From: Chloroflexota bacterium
Lineage (GTDB): Bacteria; Chloroflexota; Dehalococcoidia; SAR202; UBA11138
Reading direction: 5' to 3'
NCBI GenBank assembly: GCA_022561955.1
Contig: JADFQF010000057.1
Location: forward strand, 1-7,718
DNA: 7,718 nucleotides
Shown: positions 1 to 4,732 of the stretch, in pieces
Layout: each line of letters starts with the position of its first letter
Position numbering within the stretch: the first letter of the stretch is position 1
Made by a program: the position numbers and the translations under genes
Notes under the pieces: model-generated
Told to the model about the DNA's origin: nothing
Seen by the model: the letters and a program-made list of their open reading frames with translations, nothing else
Databases searched by the model: none

Positions 1-1067
1 GAACTGCGACGGTAGCCGGCGCGGATGTTGTTCAGTTCCTTGTGTTCAGCCTGGATTTCCTGAAGGCGCGTTCTCTGTGACTCGAGTTCGGCAGTTATCG
101 TAACAAGCTGGTCACGTGCATTGCGATAGTCTGCCCTCCGGAAGATGTTGGCGATCTCAGTCTGTCTTTTTAGCAGGTCGTTCTTTCGTTGCTTCAGCGA
201 ATCGGAAACCTCTTTGACACGTCTGTGATTTTCGCCGAACCGTGTCAGCAGTTCGGCGAGCAAGGGTTCGAGCATTGCGATACTGTCTCTCATTCTCCTT
301 GCAACCGGGTCCCGTTCAATCTGTTCTGAGACGACTTCGTCATATTGACCCTCTGCACGTATTTTGAGGATTTCGACAGTACTGTTAAGACGACTGATAT
401 CATTCTCGAGGTCACCGAGGTCGGTTTGCTGGTCTCCGAGCGTCTCGCTGAGGTAGTCGCGGAACGAGCTTTCTCCGAGGTTTCCGAAAGGGGTCCCTTC
501 ACGCATTCGTCCCATTTCATCATTGGAAACGTCCAGATCTCTCTTAAGCTTTCCCTCTTGGTCGCGGCGTTTGCTGAGCTGATTCCTGAGGTCAACAGTG
601 GCTTCGTCTCTTTGCTGTGCGAGGAAAAGATCGAGCATTTGATTGACAATGAGTTTGGATTCGGCAGGGCTGCCGCAGGTCATGGAGACGACAAGGTGGA
701 CATCATCGCGAGGAGCCCTGGCGCCGAGGTGCCTCTGCAGGTTCTTTACGGCGCGGGGGATATTGGTCTTGTTGCCTTTGATAAATCGTTTGAACCATTT
801 CGTGTTTCGGATTTTATCCTTTCTTAGCAGGTCCAGCAGGGTCCCGAGGCTCTTCATTCTGAGTATCTTGGAATTCCTGAACTGGTCGTAAATGTCCTTG
901 TTGAGGCCGCCCTCGCGAAAGGTCTCGACGGCGATCTCACCGCTGAGGCCCGAGCACCCCGTAAACGCGGCGACCAGGACGCTTCCTACCTCTACCCAGA
1001 ACAGGTCGAGGCGGAGCTCGTCTCTCCACATCTCGGCTCTCTGGCCTTGGCCGCCTAAAGTAGGCAT
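1..1067 (-). CDS. Wzz/GumC-like polysaccharide chain-length / co-polymerase protein, 3' end outside the window
   Basis: The frame is open for 355 codons from ATG 1067 to the window edge with no stop, so the C-terminus is missing. GAGGA at 1076-1080, 8 nt before the ATG, supports this start. Residues about 56-150 resemble the periplasmic part of Wzz/GumC proteins, including a stretch around V-S-M-T (127-130) and I-V-N-Q-M-L (140-145), where the family has its 'iVNa..' helix. Residues about 150-350 are rich in charged heptads and look like a long coiled coil. RFGENHRRVKEV (276-287) matches the family's 'rfGe.Hp.v' signature. Family members usually set exopolysaccharide or O-antigen chain length from the inner membrane. 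Oddly, no clear N-terminal membrane helix is present; only a weak hydrophobic patch at about 22-40. The next stop upstream in this frame is near 1150, and nothing between encodes a helix. The gene probably belongs to a different locus from the injection system. Other coiled-coil proteins cannot be excluded. Confidence 0.7.
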   Translation of the reverse strand, partial: MPTLGGQGQRAEMWRDELRLDLFWVEVGSVLVAAFTGCSGLSGEIAVETFREGGLNKDIYDQFRNSKILRMKSLGTLLDLLRKDKIRNTKWFKRFIKGNKTNIPRAVKNLQRHLGARAPRDDVHLVVSMTCGSPAESKLIVNQMLDLFLAQQRDEATVDLRNQLSKRRDQEGKLKRDLDVSNDEMGRMREGTPFGNLGESSFRDYLSETLGDQQTDLGDLENDISRLNSTVEILKIRAEGQYDEVVSEQIERDPVARRMRDSIAMLEPLLAELLTRFGENHRRVKEVSDSLKQRKNDLLKRQTEIANIFRRADYRNARDQLVTITAELESQRTRLQEIQAEHKELNNIRAGYRRS

Positions 1068-1075
1068 CAGATAAT

Positions 1076-1080
1076 TCCTC
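1076..1080 (-). promoter_or_regulatory. Ribosome binding site of the Wzz-like gene
   Basis: The minus strand reads GAGGA, 8 nt before ATG 1067. The frame stays open upstream to a stop near 1150, but no other ATG, GTG or TTG was found there, so this site decides the start. Confidence 0.6.
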
Positions 1081-1108
1081 TTTCCTGTCTGTCGTTTTCC
1101 TATCGAGC

Positions 1109-1144
1109 GTGCGCCCGAATACGTCTTGTGAACTCCGAGCGCAC
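1109..1144 (-). other. Intergenic RNA hairpin between the eCIS operon and the Wzz-like gene
   Basis: The arms at 1134-1144 and 1109-1119 (minus strand GTGCGCTCGGA and TTCGGGCGCAC) pair over 11 positions around a 14-nt loop. Two of the 11 pairs are G-U in minus-strand RNA but C-A mismatches in plus-strand RNA, so the structure fits a minus-strand transcript. No U tract follows, so it is not a textbook intrinsic terminator. It could protect the 3' end of the operon mRNA, act with a factor-dependent terminator, or be part of the leader of the Wzz-like gene. Confidence 0.45.
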
Positions 1145-1185
1145 GTTAATTCACTCTTCAGCCGGTCTCCCCCGGGAGCCCTTGG

Positions 1186-1344
1186 CTAGGCCTGGTTCAG
1201 GCTCTTGTTGATGCCCGATACCTCACCGACCCAGCGCAATCGCTCGGTATGGTCGAGGGAGAACAGCTGTTGGGCCGGCCAGTGGAGGTAGTAGGCGAGA
1301 AACGCCAACTCCTCGTACAGTCGCTCCTGCGGATAGACTGCTAT
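1186..1344 (-). CDS. DUF6760-family eCIS mini-protein (Afp6-like) without a canonical start codon
   Basis: This frame encodes about 49-52 residues starting around VYPQERLYEELAFLAYYLHW, then a charged helix with LDHTERLRWV and a stop TAG at 1186-1188. The pattern of an HW-P motif followed by L-h-E-R-x-R-W is the DUF6760 signature found next to tube genes in eCIS clusters. It also recalls the layout of the P2 gpE' extension. Conservation leaves little doubt that it is coding. There is no ATG, GTG or TTG in frame near the conserved start; the codons before VYPQER read GGG GGC ATA GCA. The coordinate given is the ATA at 1344, whose last two bases overlap the TAG of the upstream tail assembly gene (ATAG). 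Expression could come from ATA initiation or from a -1 frameshift at the G run 1346-1350, giving a fusion of about 177 aa with the upstream protein. The exact N-terminus is unknown. Confidence 0.75.
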   Translation of the reverse strand: MAVYPQERLYEELAFLAYYLHWPAQQLFSLDHTERLRWVGEVSGINKSLNQA

Positions 1345-1718
1345 GCCCCCACTGGCGCCATCAGTTCCCCCGGCTCCACCTCGAACTCGGTGCTGCAGCT
1401 CGGGCAGGCAACCCGCCCGAGCGACGCGTCTTCGTTGACGCTGCGATACAGCTCCTGGAGGTAGCCGAGGTCGGCCGTGAACATGCGCTCGATCACGCCG
1501 GTGTTAACGTCCGAGAGGGTTCCCAGGCTCGTGATTACCCGTGACAGGATCATTATGCTCAGGTACGCCTCGTTGCCCTTCACCCGCGGGTCACGCAGCG
1601 GGATGATCTCGTCCATCGCGGTTGCCAGACGCATGGTGCCCTCGCGGTGGACCGAGCCCTCCTGGTCTACGTATCCCTTGGGCAGGTGGAACTCGAACTC
1701 TGTTTGCAACATTGTCAT
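1341..1718 (-). CDS. Phage tail assembly protein (eCIS tail chaperone-like), 125 aa
   Basis: The protein starts MTMLQTEFEF and carries the block HREGTMRLATAMDEIIPLRD (24-43) followed by a helical core with L-S-R-V-I-T-S-L-G. This is the pattern of the small 'phage tail assembly protein' family found directly after the tube gene in many eCIS clusters. Near the C-terminus C105-P-S-C108 forms one CxxC pair with no second pair, so any metal site would need another protomer or a partner. The start ATG 1718 has a strong GAGGAGG 7 nt upstream; a second ATG two codons later is possible. The gene lies 29 nt after the tube gene. Its position between tube and DUF6760 is where tailed phages keep tail chaperones, so a role in tube polymerisation is inferred. 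The last codons read GTG GGG GCA TAG, and the -1 frame continues into DUF6760. Confidence 0.8.
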   Translation of the reverse strand: MTMLQTEFEFHLPKGYVDQEGSVHREGTMRLATAMDEIIPLRDPRVKGNEAYLSIMILSRVITSLGTLSDVNTGVIERMFTADLGYLQELYRSVNEDASLGRVACPSCSTEFEVEPGELMAPVGA

Positions 1719-1725
1719 TACGCTA

Positions 1726-1732
1726 CCTCCTC
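1726..1732 (-). promoter_or_regulatory. Strong ribosome binding site of the tail assembly gene
   Basis: The minus strand reads GAGGAGG, 7 nt before ATG 1718. It is one of the best Shine-Dalgarno matches in the window, which suggests efficient translation of this small protein and contrasts with the absence of a start for the next frame. Confidence 0.65.
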
Positions 1733-1747
1733 AAAAGCCGCCGCCGG

Positions 1748-2206
1748 CTATGACACTCTCTCGATGTACTCGTGGACGATGGTCAGGGTCTCGATGACTA
1801 CGTCCTCGGTGTCGGCTCCCAGGTCGCCGGAGGATATGTTCGAGGGCCAACCTCGTTCGAAGTTAAAGCGGGCGACCTCCGTTCCTTCCTGGTCATACAT
1901 GACGATGGAGCCATCGGTCCTGGCTCCGTTCACGTCGCCGTCTTCCACCTGCTTGCGCCAGGCCCAGAGGTCCAAATTGGACGTGACTCCACGGCTGAGC
2001 TCGATATCGCCCCACGTCAACCTTCCAGGTATCTTCCGAATGATCTGCTTGCCACCTTCTCCCACTATGAGGTGGTCCGTGACCGCTGTCTCGGATCCCA
2101 GACCGGATACCGAGGTGAAGAAGCCGGCGATGCTACCGCCGAGCTCCAGCGCAAAATTAAAACCTACTAGGGGATCGCCATCGGTTGCTAGTTTTCCGCT
2201 AGGCAT
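1748..2206 (-). CDS. T4 gp19-like tail tube protein, 152 aa
   Basis: This is the inner tube protein, which stacks as hexameric rings inside the contractile sheath. The N-terminal part with DPLVGFNFALELGG, the FFTSVSGLGSET segment (29-40), and the middle with GRLTWGDIELSRGVT and L-D-L-W-A-W are the standard pattern of gp19 tube proteins from eCIS, R-type pyocins and contractile phages. The usual C-terminal strand with ETLTIVHEYIERV is also present. About 150 residues is the normal family length. AAAGGAG lies about 10 nt before ATG 2206. The gene follows the sheath by 37 nt. Only one tube gene is visible, whereas Afp and PVC encode two (Afp1 and Afp5). Confidence 0.95.
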   Translation of the reverse strand: MPSGKLATDGDPLVGFNFALELGGSIAGFFTSVSGLGSETAVTDHLIVGEGGKQIIRKIPGRLTWGDIELSRGVTSNLDLWAWRKQVEDGDVNGARTDGSIVMYDQEGTEVARFNFERGWPSNISSGDLGADTEDVVIETLTIVHEYIERVS

Positions 2207-2243
2207 TGTTCAATTGCTCCTTTCCTAAAATATCTTGACTTAC

Positions 2244-3809
2244 TTAACCTTCCAGCTCGGGAGACCACTGGGCGATGCGGAAGATAACGAACTCGGCCGG
2301 CTTCACCGGGGCTATGCCGATTTCCGTCACGACCTGGCCCAGGTCTCTCAACTCCGGAGGGTTGGTCTCCGCGTCGCATTTCACGTAGAAGGCCTCTGAC
2401 GGAGTTGCTCCGAAAAGGGCTCCGGACCGCCAGACCACCTTGAGGAACGAGCTGACGTCCCTGTTGATCTTGCCCCACAACGACATGTCGTTGGGCTCGA
2501 AGACGACCCACTGAGTCCCGCCCTCGATGGACTTCTCCACCATGTTGAACAGGCGCCGGACGTTGATGTAGCGCCAGGACGGGTCGCTGGAAAGCGTTCG
2601 GGCGCCCCACACGCGAATGCCCCTGCCGGGGAAGGCTCGTATGCAGTTGATGCCGGCCGGGTTCAGGCCGTCCTGCTCGCCCTTGGTGATCTGCATTTCG
2701 ACGTCGATCGCGCCGCCCACGACCTCGTTGGCCGGTGCCTTGTGCACGCCGCGAGTGTCGTCGGTGCGCGCCCAGATGCCGGCCATGTGTCCCGATGGCG
2801 GCATGAGTATGGGCCTGCCGGTCACCGGATCGAATATCTTGATCCACGGGTAGTAGAGTGCCGCATACGACGAGTCGTAGTTGGCGACATTGACCCGCCA
2901 GTTTTCGATCTCCTGCGGGTTCATGCCGGGAGGCGCGTCGAGAATTGCGACTCGGTCTCCCATGCGCTCGCAGTGGCTTATCATCGCGGTCTGAACGGCC
3001 TGAACGCCTTCCAGGTCGATCATGCCGGACTGCAACGCGGCCATCAGGTCCGGCGCGATCAGCATCGTCACGTCGTCGGCTGCCTCAAGCCCGCCCATGC
3101 CCGTGCGGCTCGCGGCGTTGCCTTCGAAGTCGCTCGGTGCGATCTCCAGCGCCGTCGTCGGTGCCGCGGACGAGAGCTCATAGGTGCCGGCCTGGGGCCT
3201 GCGCTCGGCTACGGTGCCGCCCGCGCCCACGTCGGTAACTCTGACCAGGTTGGACCCCGACGAGGTGTCGTTTACGATGGTTTCTACGTTCCGAGCCCCC
3301 CGACCACGCCTGAGGGTCAGGTTGTCGAAGACCTCTTCCGTCGAGCCCATGCGGACCGTGACTTTGAACGTATCGTCCGGGGCATCCCCCTCTTCGGGAG
3401 GAGTCGCATCGGATACCTCTACGGAGATGCCCGACGCCTCGTCTCCCGTGGCCACCGACGCGAACCTCAGCGTGTCGGCCGGTGAGTCGGCCCGGCTCGG
3501 CAAGGCCGCCGTGGCCTGCCCAGGGGACTCGCCCGCGTCATCCTCTGCTCCGAGCCTCACGATGTACGCCCGGCCGCCGCCGTTGTTGAAGTAGCCGTAC
3601 ACCGAGTGGGCGAGGAAGAAGCCCTCCATGAAATCGCCGAAGCCGTCGACGAACTGGGTCCAGTTGGTGACCAGGGTCGGTGTGTTGATCGGGCCCTTCT
3701 CAGCGAAGCCCACAAATGCGGCTACGGCGGTAGGCACGCCTTCGATCGGCTTGCTGCCGCCATCGACCTCCTCTACGTAAACTCCTGGTGATAGATATGT
3801 AGGTGCCAT
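2244..3809 (-). CDS. Contractile tail sheath protein, 521 aa
   Basis: This is the sheath subunit, which assembles around the tube and contracts to drive it out. The N-terminus YLSPGVYVEEVDGGSKPIEG (5-24), then VAAFVGFAEKGP and W-T-Q-F, is the eCIS sheath hallmark. The core contains the DRVAILDAPPG segment (285-295), the HKAPANE motif (356-362), and GINCIRAFPGRGIRVWGART (386-405). The C-terminal domain (about 406-521) has WRYINVRRLFN and ends PAEFVIFRIAQWSPELEG. The C-terminal strands are those that link neighbouring subunits in solved sheaths. Residues about 88-240 form an Asp/Glu/Ser/Gly-rich, poorly conserved insertion, probably the surface-exposed domain. AAGGAG at 3816-3821 is 6 nt before the ATG. 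A single sheath gene is present, unlike the three (Afp2-4) of Afp/PVC. Confidence 0.97.
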   Translation of the reverse strand: MAPTYLSPGVYVEEVDGGSKPIEGVPTAVAAFVGFAEKGPINTPTLVTNWTQFVDGFGDFMEGFFLAHSVYGYFNNGGGRAYIVRLGAEDDAGESPGQATAALPSRADSPADTLRFASVATGDEASGISVEVSDATPPEEGDAPDDTFKVTVRMGSTEEVFDNLTLRRGRGARNVETIVNDTSSGSNLVRVTDVGAGGTVAERRPQAGTYELSSAAPTTALEIAPSDFEGNAASRTGMGGLEAADDVTMLIAPDLMAALQSGMIDLEGVQAVQTAMISHCERMGDRVAILDAPPGMNPQEIENWRVNVANYDSSYAALYYPWIKIFDPVTGRPILMPPSGHMAGIWARTDDTRGVHKAPANEVVGGAIDVEMQITKGEQDGLNPAGINCIRAFPGRGIRVWGARTLSSDPSWRYINVRRLFNMVEKSIEGGTQWVVFEPNDMSLWGKINRDVSSFLKVVWRSGALFGATPSEAFYVKCDAETNPPELRDLGQVVTEIGIAPVKPAEFVIFRIAQWSPELEG

Positions 3810-3815
3810 ATCCTG

Positions 3816-3821
3816 CTCCTT
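3816..3821 (-). promoter_or_regulatory. Ribosome binding site of the sheath gene
   Basis: The minus strand reads AAGGAG, 6 nt before ATG 3809, which is an ideal site and spacing. The 80-nt gap between the cap stop and the sheath start is the longest inside the operon. I see no clear promoter in it, although a separate signal to boost sheath and tube synthesis would make sense there. Confidence 0.65.
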
Positions 3822-3889
3822 AAATCCTTAAGATTGAATTACTAACCTACTTCGTTGCTCGTTCCGCCTACATGACATACCTCCAGATA

Positions 3890-4720
3890 TCAAAGGCCGA
3901 CATCGTATTGATTGCTGGGAACTTCGATGCGCTCGCGGCGTTCTTCCATGCCGGGAGCCGTGATGATAAGCGTGTATTCGCCCGGCGGCACGCCGTGGAA
4001 GGTGTATCGGCCCTCGTCGTCGGTGACCGCGTCCAGGGCCCTCTCCAACAGGGTGACCGCGACGCCCTCTATTCCCGCCTCCGCGTTGTCCCGCTCGTGA
4101 ATTCGGCCGCCGAACTGGAGCGGAAGATCGAACAGCTCCGCCTTGCCGGTGGTCTTGTCTATCTGGCCAAGCTTGAACATCGACGTCAGAGCCAGTCCCA
4201 CCGTGATCTCCTGGCTTATGTCGACGCTGATAGTAAGCCGATAATCCAGGGAGGGCCGGATGTCGCCGTCCAGAGAGCCCCAGTAGTCCGCGGGACTCTG
4301 AAGGACCTTGCTGGGGTGACCTATCGCCGTTCGTATCTCCTGGCCGGCCACTTCGCCCCTCAAAAGGTCCTCCGGGATGACGGGGTGCTGAAGCAGGGTG
4401 ACCAGTACCCTGCCCAGCAGCCTGTGTTCGTCTTCGACGGCATTCGCGAAGGCCGTAATGCTGTAGGCGACGTCAATCCTCACGTCCGGCCTCGACTTGA
4501 CGGCGGTGTTGTTGTCGCCCCGGCGGACCTGCCACGCGGACGGGTTCCGCAGCTCGAAGTTCTGACGCAGGTCGTACAGGTAGACGTTTACGGTGGGCCT
4601 CGCCATTCCCGCCGCCCAGTCCCGCGTGGGCATATCGAAGGAGATATCCACCTCACCGGCGTTCAGGTTTCCCCTCTGGACAAGCAGGTCCCTTATGGAT
4701 TCATCGAGGTCGGCAAACAT
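3890..4720 (-). CDS. DUF4255 / Pvc16-type tail terminator (cap) protein with a C-terminal carboxypeptidase-regulatory-like domain, 276 aa
   Basis: The first 200 residues match DUF4255 (Pvc16_N): MFADLDESIRDLL at the start, I-S-F-D-M-P-T-R-D-W at about 26-35, RPTVNVYLYDLRQNFELR (41-58), and DVAYSITAFANAVEDEHRLL with VLVTLLQHPVIP (83-116). In Afp and PVC the homologue caps the end of the tube and sheath opposite the baseplate and fixes particle length. Residues about 202-268 add a beta-sandwich of the CarboxypepD_reg/SpaA type, with FGGRI, GVAVTLLE, D-D-E-G-R-Y-T-F-H-G-V-P-P-G-E-Y and L-I-I-T-A. Such domains often act as structural or surface modules. AGGAAAG upstream of ATG 4720 supports the start, which lies 12 nt after the ATPase stop. 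Confidence 0.9.
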   Translation of the reverse strand: MFADLDESIRDLLVQRGNLNAGEVDISFDMPTRDWAAGMARPTVNVYLYDLRQNFELRNPSAWQVRRGDNNTAVKSRPDVRIDVAYSITAFANAVEDEHRLLGRVLVTLLQHPVIPEDLLRGEVAGQEIRTAIGHPSKVLQSPADYWGSLDGDIRPSLDYRLTISVDISQEITVGLALTSMFKLGQIDKTTGKAELFDLPLQFGGRIHERDNAEAGIEGVAVTLLERALDAVTDDEGRYTFHGVPPGEYTLIITAPGMEERRERIEVPSNQYDVGL

Positions 4721-4732
4721 TTGGCGTCTTTC

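Noticed and set aside
290..649. A 119-codon minus-strand frame with a TTG start
   Set aside because: It is the shifted reading of the Wzz-like gene. The Wzz frame keeps the IVNQMLDLFL and coiled-coil patterns through this stretch, and this frame does not.
1186..1210. Possible terminator directly after DUF6760
   Set aside because: The only pairing seen nearby (CTCC/GGAG in the CTCCCGGGGGAG stretch at about 1167-1178) is short and has no U tract.
2188..2847. A 219-codon minus-strand frame inside the sheath gene
   Set aside because: It is an out-of-frame reading of the conserved sheath C-terminal domain, very rich in Arg, Gly and His, and has no independent support.
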